A DNA stretch of 64,000 nucleotides, from the NCBI RefSeq assembly GCF_017591435.1, contig NC_059301.1, forward strand, positions 33,384,986 to 33,448,985, written 5' to 3'. Under the pieces are notes generated by a model. It saw only the letters and a list, made by a program, of their open reading frames with translations, searched no databases and was not told where the DNA came from. This document shows, one piece after another, positions 34,894 to 46,859 of this stretch. Origin of the DNA: Portunus trituberculatus (lineage: Eukaryota; Arthropoda; Malacostraca; Decapoda; Portunidae). Both the position numbers and the translations under genes were made by a program. Position 1 is the stretch's first letter. Each line of letters begins with the position of its first letter.

Positions 34894-35990
34894 CTAAGAT
34901 GAGGAACTCCTCCAACATGGTCCTTCTCATCTTTTTTGGGTCCACCCTCCCTGACCGTGTTAATGTCGGGCCTATTAATCTTAGGGTGAGGCGTTTTGTT
35001 TCTCGCCCTCTTTAGTGTTTCTCATGCTATGGGTACGGTCACGGCAAAAGCTCATGAAAGTAAGCTTCTCGATGTGGTAATTGCTCTACACTAGACTCAC
35101 ACTCTGAGGAGCATTGCAATGCTGCTGCTTATTGTTTCCATTGCCGTGATGCTCACCACGTACGTTCCAGGCTATGTCCTAGGTATCGCCTGGAGCAGGA
35201 CATTTTACAGCTCGCTAACAGTCAGTTCATCAGTCTAGGTAGCGCCCGCCGTGAACTCCTTTACCGCCAGAAGGACGGTACTGGTGCGACATCTTATGCT
35301 TCATTGGCTGCTCGCTCTTCAGCTGAGTCTGCCTGTCCGAAGACAACTCCTCCTGCTACCTCTCGCTCTGTTGGGGCGGGTGGTCCTGTTCATCTGGCTA
35401 ACAGGTTTGCTCTTTTGTCTGGACTCAGTTGAGTCATCTGTACGAAATGACGGGAATAATCCGGATATGACCAAAGTCACCCATCTAGTGGATGTCCATT
35501 TGCCCCCTGTATCGCCTAAGCCTTTGAAGGGTCTGACCAAACGGCACCGTGGCTCTGCGGAGTCGATAAATTTAGCTCAGCCAGCCTAAAAAATCTAAGG
35601 TTTCTCCCGGTGTACATGATCGCGAGTCCTCCAAGGACCGTTCTGCAATGATAGCGCCAGTTGTTTCTGTCCAGCCTTCTGTGACGCCCTCCATCTCAGA
35701 TCGGGCTTCTTGTGATGAGGACGGTCTTAGCATGAAGACGTCTGATGATATTGTCACAGCCGTCCCTCATGGACCCGCTGTATCAAAAACTGCAGTCCAT
35801 TCTGACCCTCGTCTTCCGATGACCGGTAGGAGTGATGATGGTTCGCATCACTCACCGGTAGGCCGAAAGGCTGCGGTCCAACGACCCGGTACATCTCAAC
35901 TCCCGGTGTCTTCTCGTCGGTTGATTATTTCTAGTCAGGTGAGTCACGGGCAGCCCATTCAAAAGGTTCGCCCGTCCACTGCATCTAAAT
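34894..35990 (+). pseudogene. LINE C ORF1, zinc-knuckle and C-terminal part, frameshifted
   Basis: Shifting frames show VRRFVSRPL then CFSCYGYGHGKSS, HSEEHCNAAAYCFHCRD and SRLCPRYRLEQDILQLANS, the three-knuckle Cys/His pattern of I/Jockey gag-like ORF1. A Ser/Pro/Thr-rich tail follows to about 35990. Several stops. Confidence 0.65.
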
Positions 35991-35999
35991 AGTCATCTT

Positions 36000-36851
36000 C
36001 AAACTTCTACAGTGGAACTGTAGAGGCCTTCGCCTCGTGGGGAACTCCGAGCTTTATTGTCGGAGTTCTCTCCAGCCTGTGTAGCTTTACAAGAGACTAT
36101 GCTAGGTGATAGTACTTATTCTAGTCGTCCTGGCTATGGTGCCTTTTTTAGCACTCCTTTCCCTGACCAGGGCCACCACGGTAGCACAGCTATTCTAGTC
36201 CGTCAGGATATACCTGTTATCCCTTTACAACTTAACTCTCCCCTTCAGGTGGTTCCTGTTAAGGTCTTTATGTGACGATTGTACACCATTTGCAGTTTAT
36301 ATATCCCTCCTCGGCTTCCTGTCTCCAGGGGTGAGCTTGACGGCCTGGTGCGTCAGCTGACTCCGCCTTTTCTTTTGTTGGGAGATTTTAACGGCCGTCA
36401 CCCATTGTGGGATGAAGGTGCTAGTAATCCTCGTGGGGTTTTAATCGGTTCTTTTATTAAGGATGAAGGATTGGAGGTTTTAAATTCTGGGGATGTTGCA
36501 CATTTCCACAGTCTTACTGGGACTTTTACAGCTATCGATCTTTCTCTGTGTACATCTAATTCTTTCCTTGATTTTAATTGGCGGGTCCTACCGGATTTAC
36601 ACGGTAGTGACCACTTTCCGATTTTATTGAAATCTGTGAACTCTGAGCCACAGTCCCGGCCCCCACGCTGGGTTTTAGACAAGGCAGATTGGCTTCGATT
36701 CACAGACCTTAGCTCTTTTATCCCTCCGCTGGCTGACTTTTCTACTTGTGATGAGGCTGTTGATTATTTTACCAATTTTTTACATTCAGCAGCGCTTCAG
36801 ACATTCCCTAGGATGTCCGGTCGCTTTACTAAGCGTCCCGTTCCTTTGTGA
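36000..36851 (+). pseudogene. LINE C ORF2, endonuclease domain
   Basis: LQWNCRGLR (first-strand Asn) at about 36008, ACVALQETML (catalytic Glu) at 36078, ICSLYIPPRLPVSRGELDGL, PPFLLLGDFNGRHPLWD (Asp and Asn), FTAIDLSLCTSN and LHGSDHFPILL (Asp-His) at about 36600. All APE-type catalytic signatures are present, but a TGA at 36273 and a frameshift in the first 60 codons separate them. The open part 36279-36851 is 190 codons. Confidence 0.78.
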
Positions 36852-38640
36852 AATGCAGCATGCACAAACGGTGTGAAAGCGAAACGGGTAGCTTTCTCTC
36901 TTCTCCGGCGACATCGTGGGGACCCGCAGTGCCTGGAAGCTTTTCGACGCTGCCGAGCTTGGGCCCGCCGCGTTTTGAAAGAGGCACAAAGAGCCTCTTG
37001 GAGAGCTTATGTGTCTTCCATAAACGTCCGCACCCCTCTTTCGGATGTCTTCAACAAAGTCCGCTGAATTGCTGGGAAGTATTCTGCTCCTTCCCCACCA
37101 GTTTTGTTGTCTGCTGGGCGAATGGTGGCAGACCCTAGGACTGTCGTCGACCTCTTCGCAGAGCACTTTGCCAGTGTTTTCCAGAGGCATCCTGCAGCCC
37201 CAGGTGCACGTCACCGCCAGAGAATGGAATCTCTCGGCATAAACCTTTCTTCGGCTTTGGTCTTATAATGTCCCTTTCTCTGCTTCCGAGTTGCGGACTG
37301 CTTTGTCCCAGTGTCATGACTCTTCTCCTGGTCCAGACGACATTCCTTATGCCTTTTTGCGTCACATGTCTGACCGTGCTTTTAACTTTTTATTAAATCT
37401 TTATAATATGATTTGGCATACCGGTGATTTTCCATCCTCTTGGGCTGTCGCAGTGGTTCTCCCATTTCCGAAGCCTGGGAAAGATCACCTCCAGGCTACG
37501 AACTATCGTCCTATATCTTTGACATCCTGTATTTGTAAAGTGTTAGAAAAGATGGTAAATGTAAGACTCATGTGGTACTTGGAGAGGGGAACTACTTGTC
37601 ATCTGTACAGTATGGTTTCCGAAAAATGAGGTCTACTACTGATGCTCTTTTATCCCTAGAGTCTTCTATTTGTGAGGCTTTTACTAATCACCACCACCAG
37701 GTAACCGTTTTTTCATCTGGAGAAGGCCTACGACACAGCTTGGTGTCATGGCATTTTACGTTCGTTGTATAATTTTGGCCTCCGTGGCCACCTTCCTATT
37801 TTTATTCAGCAGTTTTTATCCAGACATCTTTTATGGGTTCGAATGTGGAGTTTTCTCTCCGAGGCTACTGCTCTAAATGATGGTGTCCCACAGGGAAGTA
37901 TTCTTAGTGTTACACTATTCGCAGTCGCCATTAATGGTGTGATAGATACTCTTCCAGATGGCATTCACAGCTCCTTATATGTTGATGATTTATGTATTTC
38001 TTTTGCTGCTGCTAGGATGTCACTGATTGAGCGCAAGCTCCAACTGGTGATCAATAGGGTGTCCAGTTGGGCCAACGTGAACTGTTTTCGATTCTCCACC
38101 TCGAAGACCGTAGTCATGCATTTTTGTCGCAACCATGGTGTCCATCCAGACCCTGATTTATACCTCGCCAATAGAAGCCTCTCATACATGGAGGCGACTT
38201 GATATCCCCATTTCCGTTCTCTTAAGGCGTCTTGTCGGCAGGCATTATCCCTTCTTCGGGTTTTAAGTCACACCTCTTAGGGTGCGGACAGGGACACTTT
38301 GCTGCTTCTGCACCGTACACTTATACTTCCAAAGCTGGAATACGGCTGTGAGATCTACTCATCCGCAACGGATGCATGGCTACGCGTGCTTGACTCCGTG
38401 CATCATGCTGGCGTCCGCTTGGCTACGGGTGCATTTCGGACATCTCCAATACCTAGCCTTTTAGTGGATGCTGGATTCTGGCCGCTCGACCTCCGGCGCC
38501 AGTCTTCGATGCTCCGATGTTAGTTTCGCACCCACCGTCTTCCTGATTCTGTCCCTTGTCTGTCATTATTGCGGGACTAGCGTTTGCAGGCGTATGTCAC
38601 TTGACCGAGTCTACCTAAACCTTTTGGCCTTCGAGTGGCA
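36852..38640 (+). pseudogene. LINE C ORF2, reverse transcriptase
   Basis: Blocks in order over several frames: CHDSSPGPDDIPYAFLRHM, LPFPKPGKDHLQATNYRPIS, YGFRKMRSTTDALLSLES, a disrupted F-D-L-x-K-A-Y-D region near 37710, GVPQGSILSVTLFAVAING, LYVDDLCISFAA (catalytic YVDD at about 37980) and the thumb with KLEYGCEIYSSATDAWLR. At least five frameshifts. It would polymerise first-strand DNA at the target site. Confidence 0.78.
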
Positions 38641-39640
38641 AACCTCATGATGGATTTGTCTATCGACCCCATTCCTGTCTACTCTTTCCGGCTCCCACGA
38701 GTTGGTTATTGGCAGCTTCCAGTTGTTTCATTATGCCCTCCTGCCAAGGATGGCAAGAAGGATTTTCTGCCAGCTCTGTCCCACACACGGTTTTTAGAAC
38801 ACTTTTTTATCCATTCTGATGACATCCCCGGTTTTACTGATGGTTCCAAATCCGACGCAGGCGTTGGGTTTAGTGTGGTTTTCCCCTCTTTTTATCGGTC
38901 TGGCAGCCTCCCTTCGGTAGCCTCCATCTTTACTGCAGAGCTGTCTGCCATAGTTCTAGCTTTACAGATAATTTTACTCTCCCGGTTTCGTCTTTTACAA
39001 TTTTTAGTGACTGTCGCAGTGCTTTTACTGCTCGCTCTTCTTTTATTTCCTTTCACCCATTGGTTTTATCAGCCCTGGAGTGGCTCTATCTACTTACCAG
39101 AAGGGGATATCGTGTTGGGTTCTGTTGGGTCCCTGGTCATGTAGGTGTTCCAGGGAATGAACACGCAGATCGCCTCGCTGAAGAGGCAGCAAGTCGCGCT
39201 CCATCTCCTGGCCCTGTTCCGTTTCGAGATGTTTCTCATCTTATTCGTGTGAAGGTCGCAGCAATTTGGCAGAGGGGATGGCTAACGGGGGTCCCAACCT
39301 CAAAAATGGGAGAGATCACCACTTCCACTCTCCCTCAGTGGACATACACCCATGTCCGGGATCGCCGTGCACAGACTTTATTGGCGCAAGTTCGTATAGG
39401 TCACACGTACCTTACACAAAGATTCCTCTTGACCAGGGACCCTCAACCTTACTGTGATGACTGCTTGGTGCCACTTACAGTTCGGCACCTGGTTGTCGAG
39501 TGCCCCAGTCTGACTGATCTAAGACACCGTTACCTTTACCGTTGTCACGGTAGAGATAACGGTGTCTATTATATTTCAAAGGTCAAAGGTCCTTGGACCA
39601 GAGTGCCTGGCCCAGGGCCATGACATTTTTAGATTTTTGG
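38640..39640 (+). pseudogene. LINE C ORF2, RNase H domain and C-terminus
   Basis: PGFTDGSKSDAGVGFSVVF (first Asp), SIFTAELSAIVLALQI (Glu), then a frameshift that destroys the third catalytic segment (the expected S-D-S-R-S becomes out of frame near 39005), GHVGVPGNEHADRLAEEAA (last Asp) at about 39135, and a C-terminal CDDCLVPLTVRHLVVECPS Cys/His motif. The RNase H would remove the RNA template strand. Confidence 0.78.
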
Positions 39641-39889
39641 GAGAAGCTGACCTTCTCCCAAAGCTGTGAATTTTATTTGATTTTATTTAATGTATTTTAA
39701 TGTTTTATTAACTTTTATTGTATACTGTATTTTAGTTACTTTTGTTTCCAGAGTTTTTCTTTGTTTTTAGTTTTCTGTTTCTTTAATTGCTTTTAGTTAG
39801 TTTTTTATTTCACGATGTCTTTTTTAACATTTCGTAGCGGCGCCAGATGACCGCTGATGTTGCGCCTTATTCTAACACACCTCCCCCAC

Positions 39890-40232
39890 TATATCAGAGG
39901 TCCTCTTCCCTGGTTTTGTAATTTCCTCAGGAATGTTTTTAGTAAGAGAGAGAATTACTGATTCTATGAAGGTTTTTAGGCATACTTGTTTTGCTGAGCA
40001 GTATTTATTGTATAGAATTTGAGCATTTGTCACTGACATCCCAGCAATAATTTCCAGAGCCAGCTTCTTGTACCATTTTCTTGATTTGTAGAGTGGCGAG
40101 TATTAGGAATTGAGATGATCAGCAACATCAACACTTTTTTTTGCTTTATTGTACTCAATGACACATTCAGGTTTTACAATCTCTTCTCCATTTCTGTTTT
40201 TCATTCCACTTGGAACTAAGTTATTACCTTAT
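39890..40232 (-). pseudogene. piggyBac transposase, end of the catalytic-insertion region
   Basis: On the minus strand: GNNLVPSGMKNRNGEEIVK, ECVIEYNKAKKSVDVADHL, an in-frame TAA, YSPLYKSRKWYKKLALEI, IAGMSVTNAQILYNK and IESVILSLTKNIPEEI. The V-D-x-A-D-x-L...Y-x-x-x-R-K-x-x-K-W-x-K-x-L-x-x-x-L/I motif is diagnostic of piggyBac/PGBD transposases (the segment with the third catalytic Asp). The frame then runs to the LINE C target site at 39890. Only about the last third of the transposase survives. Confidence 0.82.
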
Positions 40233-40511
40233 TCAGGTACTGTTGATAGTGTCAAGAATATATCATCATATGCTACAGCCCATGCCTGGCACACTGGTGT
40301 ACCAATACGCGATAGAAGGGAAAAAAAATTACTGGTCCGCAATTCGGTATATATTTGTACCATGGATTTTTACACTCTATAACTAGAGACCGCTCTCACA
40401 ATGATATATACCTCTACTTTCTGCAAAAGTTCAATGGACACTGGCTTGGTCGGATAATGAAGGTTACACGGTGCGGGCGAGTGTGCTGAGTTGCCAAACG
40501 TGGTTAACGTG

Positions 40512-41064
40512 TTAAGGAGCTTTCGTAGTCTTGGCATGTGGCTTTTAGTACGTAATTTTGTTTCTTTATTTCTCGTATCTCTCCTTTCAATCCCTGATTG
40601 ATTGCAATGACCTTCTCATATTCTACTAATCTCAATTTCAGCTCTGTGTTTTCCGTTATCAGTTGGTCCTGTTTGTCCATTAGACTTGACATCACCTCCT
40701 TCACATACCTTAATTCCCTTTCTACGTTGATTAACCTTCTCATATTACCTCGTTCATCCCTGAATCCAGAAAAATTTTTGTTCATAACATCATGTTAGTT
40801 TCCTTAGACCAATAGGAGTTTCAATGTACCTTTTGGTTTTTACACAATGGCATATGTTTTGATTCCATCATGCATCTGGCAGTACTACTCTGTTCCATCA
40901 CTCTCTCGTTATTCTTTCCATATATACAATCCAACACTTATCTAATTTGGAGACAGGAGAACCTATGGCCCACCCCCTGTACATACGTTTCGGCAAGTCT
41001 CCAACTCCTGTTGTAGCGTTTCTCTGTGAGCTGCTCAGATGCATCTGGTCGTCATGATGGCTAC

Positions 41065-41066
<2 letters not shown>
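40512..41066 (-). mobile_element. LINE B copy 3, ORF1 start and 5' UTR (second half)
   Basis: On the minus strand ORF1 starts MNKNFSGFRDERGNMRRLIN at 40785 with a coiled coil (KQDQLITENTELKLRLVEY) and is cut at TTAA by piggyBac. The 5' UTR (40786-41040) matches the 5' UTR of copy 1 at 8613-8834. Its 5' end abuts the TG array that is the tail of LINE B copy 5. Confidence 0.85.

Positions 41067-41119
<53 letters not shown>
41067..41119. repeat. (TG)n microsatellite at the 3' end of LINE B copy 5
   Basis: About 26 TG units between the 5' end of LINE B copy 3 and the 3' terminus (TTTACCTAGTTG on plus) of copy 5. Confidence 0.97.
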
Positions 41120-41121
<2 letters not shown>

Positions 41122-44100
41122 ACCTAGTTGTATTATACAGGGTTCCAGTGGGGCTCATAGTATCCTGTCTCCATGTCTCCATTTCTCCATTTTTTTCTTT
41201 AAAGTTATGCACATTATGTGCTGTAACAACTTCATTATTCATTGCATTCCACTTTTTCACCTTTCTATGTGGAAAACTGTATTTTCCAATATCCTTCACA
41301 CACTGCCTCATCCTGATGTTCTTTACATGTCCTCTTGTCCTTCTAGCTTCCTCTGTCACCAGCACCAGGTCTTCCTTGTCTATCTTTTCAATGCCTTCTA
41401 TCTTGTAAGGTTGGCAGTCCCATTTCCTTCAGCTGTTCTTCATATGTTAGGTCCTTTAGTTCCGGCACCATCTTTGTAGCTATCTTCTGGATACATTCTA
41501 ATCTTCTTATATCTTTTTTAGGGGTCAATGACCACATCACTGCTGCTTATTCCACCTTTGGATGTATCATGCTCGTAATAATTTTTTTCATCATATCTTT
41601 GTCCATGAATTGAAATGCCACTCTAATATTAGTCAACATTCTATATGCTAATCCAAATATCTTACTTATGTGTTTTTCAGGATTCAGATTTTCCTGTATA
41701 ATCCCTCCCAGATCTTTTTCCTCTTTAGTCTTCATTATTTGTTCCTCTCCCATCAGATAGCTCCAAACCGGTCTACTATTACTCTTTCCCAATTCCATTA
41801 CAAGACATTTCTTGGCATTGAACTGTAATTTCCACTTCTTACTCCAATTATACATTTGGTTTATATCTTCCTGCAGCAGCAAATACTCCTCTTGGGTTTT
41901 GATTGCTCTTAGTAATTTTGCATCATCAGCAAACAAATTAATATAACTGTTTACCCCATTTTGTGTCATTTACATATACCTGGAACATAATGGGGACTAA
42001 CACTGACCCTTGTGGTGCTCCATTTGTTACTTTACCTCAAGATGAGTATGTATCTCTGATCACAGTTCTCATCTCCCTGTTCTTCAAATAATCTCTTATC
42101 CAGTCTAATAAAGTTCCTTGCAGTCCTCCTATGCTCTCTAGTTTCCAAATTAGTCTGCCTTGAGGGATTTTATTAGAAACCTTTTTTATGTCCAGGTATA
42201 CTGTGTCCATCCATCCATCTCTGCATTCCAGTTCTTCTATTACTCTTGAGTAGAAACTTAATAAGTTTGACACACATGACTGTCCTGTCCTGAGCCCAAA
42301 TTGTCTGTTTGATATAACTTGTTCTTCTTCCAGATATTTAATCCATTTTTCTTTTATAGCAATTCCACATACCTTCCCCAAAACACTTGTAAGTGACATC
42401 AGTCTGTAGTTTAATGGCTAAGTTGACCTTCTTCCTTTGAATATTGGGATTATGTTGGCCCTCTTCCATTCTAGTGGTACTCTCCTTTCTTTTCTTTTTG
42501 TAACCATTTCCCAAATTGGATCTAACAGCTGCTCTTTACATTCTTTTAGTGCCCAACCTGATGCACCATCCGGCCCCAATGCTTTTCTGACATCTAAATG
42601 ATCTAGTAGTCTTCCAATATTTTCTTTGAGCACTATGATTTCCTGCAATCTTTGGCAACACAATGTCATTTTTGGTTCTGCAAATTCTTCTTCTTTAGTG
42701 AACACAGTTTTGAAGCTCTCATTCATTATTTCACTCATTTCTTTTGTTGATTGCTATGTCTTCCATCCTTAGATTATTTTTTTCTATTGTTTCCTTATTC
42801 TTCATGTTACCATTTATAAGCTTGGGTTCAACTTCACTTTTTTGCACTAAATCTCTCTCAAAGTTTCTTTCTTCCTCTCCTTATTCTAATATATTAATTT
42901 CTTGAATCCTTAAACTGCTGTCTGTTATTGTCATTTCTCTGCTTTTTGAGTTTCTTCCAAGCTTTATCTTTTGCCTTTTTAGCTTCTGTAAATCTGGCAT
43001 TGTACCAAGCATGTATACTTTTCTTAACTCTATAGATAAGTATGTATTTCTTTACTCTTTTGTTATATTTCTGTAGGAATATTTCATATTTCCCTTGTAT
43101 TGTCCTTCCATTCATAATATTCCTCCATTCAATATCATCAAAATATTTTCTTAATTTTTCAAAATCTGCTCTTGCATAATTTAATCTGTTTTTTTTTTTT
43201 TGTAGTCATCTCTATCTTATCCCATCCTCCTCCTGCATTTCCATTCTTTGTGAATACTAGGTCAAGGAACGATGGTTCTTCTTCCCCTCTGTACCATGTT
43301 GATTCTTCCACCCACTGATCCAGTGTATTTACCATAGTCAACTGTAACACCTCCTCGCTCCATTGTCCAGTACTACCCATTATTTCCATCTCTCTCCAGT
43401 TTACTCTTTTACATAGTATCCTTCCATTTCTTCTTTCCATATTATCTAGGTACTTAATGACCTCTCTTTGCATATCCTTATGTTCCTCAGTTCGCCATGT
43501 ATTTGTCTTAGGTGGCACATACATAACTGTGATTTTCCTGTTTTTTCAATTTCTCTGTTTTGATTGTTACTCCCATTACTTCCACCATACCATCACCATA
43601 TTGCACTTCCTCCACACATATATTATCACAAACCATTATTAGCACTCCTCCTTCCCCTTTTCCCTTCCTGTCTCTTCTCCAGCTATTATATCCCTCTTTT
43701 TTAAAGGTAACATTGAACTCCTCTTTTAATTTTGTTTCTACTATGCACATTATGTCCAGTCTTTTTTCTTTCAAATAATCTTTAACCTCCAACACACTGG
43801 ATAACAACCCATCTATATTAGTATAAGTCCCTCTTAATTTCTTGCCTCCTCCATGACCTCCTTCTTCCAAAGATACCACTTCTTTAGTTTCATATCTAGA
43901 ACCCTCCAGTAGAAATTCTTTTTCTCAATCTCCATCCTTTTCTTTTTTTTTTCCTTAGCTTCATTTCTTAGCACTTTCTCCTTTTCTCTCTCGTGCAGGT
44001 TCATATCTTTTTTATCCATATATCCTTAAATTCAGTATCATTGGCCAGTTTCCCTTTTCTTGTCATAATTTCCTCTACAGCCACCTGTGATCTCATTCTC

Positions 44101-44505
44101 ACTTTCATTGGTCTCTTACCCCTTTCACTAAATCTTTCCAATCTAATAACTTCCACCACTTCCTGATCCAACTCCTGTGTGCTGTCCTGGACCTGTTTGA
44201 TAATAGTTTTGGTCAATTCTCTCTCTTCTTGCTCTCTCACGAACTTGTTTGTATTTTTTTTCCTTTCATCTTATCCACTGTATCTCTCACTAGATCTTCT
44301 TTCCCCTTAATTACCACTTCTATAACAGTGTCCTTTGTCTTTTCTTGAATTTGCTTCCTTACTACCTCTGAAAATTCAACTTTTTCCTTTTCCTGTTTCC
44401 ATGCATTTCATAATTCCTCCAATTTCCTTTCACCCATTCCATTCTCTACTTCCTCCTCCACATAATGTATTTCATCTGTAGGCTCCTTAAGGATTCTTCA
44501 TAGTC
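41120..44505 (-). mobile_element. CR1/L2-like LINE (family B, copy 5), nearly complete
   Basis: Read on the minus strand: part of ORF1 (44505-43834: EEVVEVIRLERFSERGKRPM-type block, DLQEREKEKVLRNEAKEKKK), endonuclease (43879-43159: YTNIDGLLSSVLEVKDYLKE, DIMCIVETKLKEEFN, LDLVFTKN), RT (42738-41547: LGPDGASGWALKECKEQL, EWKRANIIPIFKG, FGLRTGQSCVSNLLSFYS, VYLDIKKVSNKIPQ, FADDAKLLRAI with both Asp) and the C-terminus to a CAACTAGGTAAA end. 5'-truncated within ORF1 about 30 bp before CCTTAAGG. The GDFN motif of the endonuclease is lost by a deletion near 43415. Inactive. Confidence 0.87.
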
Positions 44506-45272
44506 GCAACAAGTATTACAGTCATAACATAATAAAAAAATTTAAAAAATCCAAAATTTTGATACATTTGAGAAAAATTAATAAATTTTATTTTCATTAT
44601 TTATGACTAAAAATTATACCATGCCATATCTATAGTGCCAGTTTCTTGTGATCCAATTTGGGCAGCAATCCAATAATGACTAAGGAAAATAATTTTGTTA
44701 TTTATAGGTTTTGTTAAAAAAAAAAAATAAATAAATAAAATAAAAATCCCCAAGGAAACCCATGTGAAAAAAAAAGTCTTCTCATAAGCTTTCCATTGAT
44801 ATGTATTACTTTATGATTATGCCTTTTTTTCTTTGTGCTACAATTACTCAAAGTTAACTCTAACTATCTCCCATATCGTAAGGGGCTCTTCATATGACCT
44901 ACTACTTATCTAGGAAGTACTCTATCCTATTTTGATTTTTTTCTATATCATCACCCTTTGCTCCATACAACTGGACAATGTTTTAATGTAGCAACATTTG
45001 ACTATTAATACTGTGAAATTTAATCTTGTTTAAGATTTTTCAACATGGAACTAACATATATGATAATATTCTTGCCAAAATCTAAACATATTACTGTTGT
45101 CACTGTTATTATCTGGTAGTTCAAATGTCATCTTATCAAGACAAAAAGCTTTTTCAGACACAATTTATCCTCTGTAAATCCATGCTATATTATAAGTTTT
45201 ATGACATTGCTAAAAATTATCAAAAGATTAGTTAAAAAAAAAGATGAAGTAATTTTCATAAAAAAAACTTAC
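44506..45272. other. Intron of the MNS1-like gene
   Basis: AT-rich intron without recognised repeats, directly downstream (minus strand) of exon 45273-45382. A short AAAT run lies at 44718-44745. Confidence 0.5.
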
Positions 45273-45382
45273 TCTTTTTTCTCCTTTTCCATCAACTTGT
45301 TCTCATCCACTTCTGCCATCATTTCAATTACATTTTCAGCTTCAGCTTTAGCTTTATCTGCAGCCTTTTCAGCAATCTGCTC
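45273..45382 (-). CDS. MNS1-like: MNS1-like gene, most upstream exon in the window
   Basis: Acceptor GGTTTTGCAG before 45382 and donor GTAAGT after 45273, both near-consensus. Codes EQIAEKAADKAKAEAENVIE then MMAEVDENKLMEKEKKE, an alanine/lysine/glutamate helix; leaves GA, which the exon at 22846 completes as Glu. Whole model: MNS1-type proteins are filamentous and lie inside ciliary doublet microtubules. The seven exons give 283 residues plus stop, against about 500 for vertebrate MNS1, so the N-terminal part is missing and should lie right of this window. Alternatives within the TPH group are CFAP53, CFAP45 and trichoplein; C-terminal similarity favours MNS1. Confidence 0.7.
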
Positions 45383-45445
45383 CTGCAAAACCTATACAAA
45401 AAAAATTTCAATAAAAACATTTTGAAAATTAGGCAAAAACATATA

Positions 45446-46782
45446 CAGTAATACTCCGCTTAACGAACAGGATAGGGGGTGTCAAAACTGTTCGTAGAGC
45501 GAAAATTCATTATGCGGACATAATTTTCCCATATGAAATAATGGAAATAGGGGAGGATGCGTTCTGGGCTGATCCCAACATACCACATGGGTTAAAAAAA
45601 AAAATTATATATACGTTTGGCAGCATACTGGGCCACCGTTGTACCACTACTTTTATGATGTTATATGAGTCATTGGAAGTTAGAGGAGCTACGTAGAAAT
45701 TCTCTCACATTCTCGCATTTATGTTCACAAAATAACATTTCTATTAGCTTTTTACAAACCTTGTCCCCATGAAAGGATTGTTTTGTAATGCATAAAATGA
45801 AATCTTACATGGAATACCAAAAAATGAAGCAGAGATGAGATGAGCCATCAGCGGAGACTCATGCCACCGGCTGCTTCTTCTTATTCTTGTGACCCTTTTA
45901 GCCTGCATGTTGTCTTTCCCCATGATATTTGTTTCCACTCCTCTATTGCCTGCTATAATGGATATAATATCTTAGTATTCATATACACTCATGCCATGAG
46001 GATAACCTCGACTCCGTGGCACTGGTGATAGTGGTATTAATGAAATACCGCGGTATTTCATTAATAATTCACTATCACTCAGTGCCATGGAGTCGAGGTT
46101 ATCCTCATGGCATGAGCATATATGAATACTAAGATATTATATCCATTATTGCAGGCAATAGAGGAGTGGAAACAAATATCATGGGGAAAGACAACACGCA
46201 CGCTAAAAGGGTCACAAGAAGAAGAAGACGCGACCGAGTGGCCGTGAGTCTCCCGTTTCGTCTGTGGCTGATCTCATCTCTGCTTTATTTTTTGGTATTC
46301 CATGTAAGATTTCACTTTATGCATTACAAAACAATCCTTTCTTGGGGGCAAGCTTTGCAAAAAGCTAATAGAAATGTTGTTTTGTAAACATAAATGCATA
46401 TATAAGACAGTAACACCACCTCCAGAGGTGGTGTTCCCAGCAACCTCACCTCCACAGGTGGTGTTCCCAGCAACCTCAGAGCAACCTGATAGCAACCTTG
46501 TCACCGTCCCTCCAAGCGTTCATGGATGCCATTTCGCAGCAGGAGGTTGCTCTGACGTTAAAGAATCTTGGATCCAGCTCCAGCAGAGCTTAGAGACAGA
46601 GGTGGGGAGCCAGCCAATCACAGCGAAGCTGCCGTGTTTGATCCCTCACCCGGCAAATTCAAACCCAGAAAATTCGCTAAAACGGATGTGGTTGTACGTT
46701 ATGTGAACTTTTGGTCTAACTTTATATAGTATGTTAAACCGGAAATCCGTTAAACAAACGTTCATTAAGCGAAGTATTACTG
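45446..46782 (+). mobile_element. Fold-back, pogo-like non-autonomous transposon
   Basis: Ends CAGTAATACTCCGCTTAACG and, inverted, CGAAGTATTACTG (right end 46782), with TA on both sides (45444-45445, 46783-46784). The centre (about 45715-46397) is a long near-perfect inverted repeat. Arms of about 335 bp meet at the palindrome TGAAATACCGCGGTATTTCA (46041-46060), and large blocks such as AAAGCTAATAGAAATGTT pair across it. No transposase. The arms encode nothing recognisable. It lies in the intron 5' of exon 45273-45382 of the MNS1-like gene. Confidence 0.82.
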
Positions 46783-46859
46783 TATCTGTATCGACGCGTC
46801 CCGAATTTTGCGGGTTAAGTTGTTATTTTGGGCAATATAGTACATTTATATCATGCATA

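Larger units (their letters stand above)
31537..39889 (+). mobile_element. I-type LINE with RNase H (family C), full length, in the piggyBac transposase
   Basis: Flanked by the 8-bp duplication TATATCAG (31529-31536 and 39890-39897). The 5' UTR begins TCCTTCCCCAGATGGGAACC and is itself split by LINE A copy 2. ORF1 (34081-35590) has an RRM-like region and CCHC knuckles; ORF2 has an APE endonuclease (36000-36650), RT (37290-38200, YVDD catalytic motif) and RNase H (38830-39200). The 3' end reads GCGGCGCCAGATGACCGC then GTTGCGCC. Without the nested LINE it is about 6.2 kb. Frameshifts and stops throughout ORF2 make it non-functional. The presence of RNase H puts it in the I/R1/LOA group; I-clade or Nimb-like is my best reading. 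Confidence 0.88.
28752..40511 (-). mobile_element. piggyBac-family DNA transposon carrying two further insertions
   Basis: Perfect 14-bp terminal inverted repeats CACGTTAACCACGT (28752-28765 and 40498-40511) flanked by TTAA (28748-28751 and 40512-40515). Outer sequence joins to the ORF1 of LINE B copy 3 exactly as in copies 1 and 5 (TCC-TTAA-GGA), so TTAA is the target duplication. Pieces of a piggyBac transposase C-terminus lie inside on the minus strand (39890-40232 and 31310-31528), split by an I-type LINE with its own 8-bp target duplication. The N-terminal two thirds of the transposase, including the catalytic DDD core, is not found between 40232 and 40511, so the copy was already internally deleted. 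The FEN1-like unit lies in its 3' non-coding part. Confidence 0.88.
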
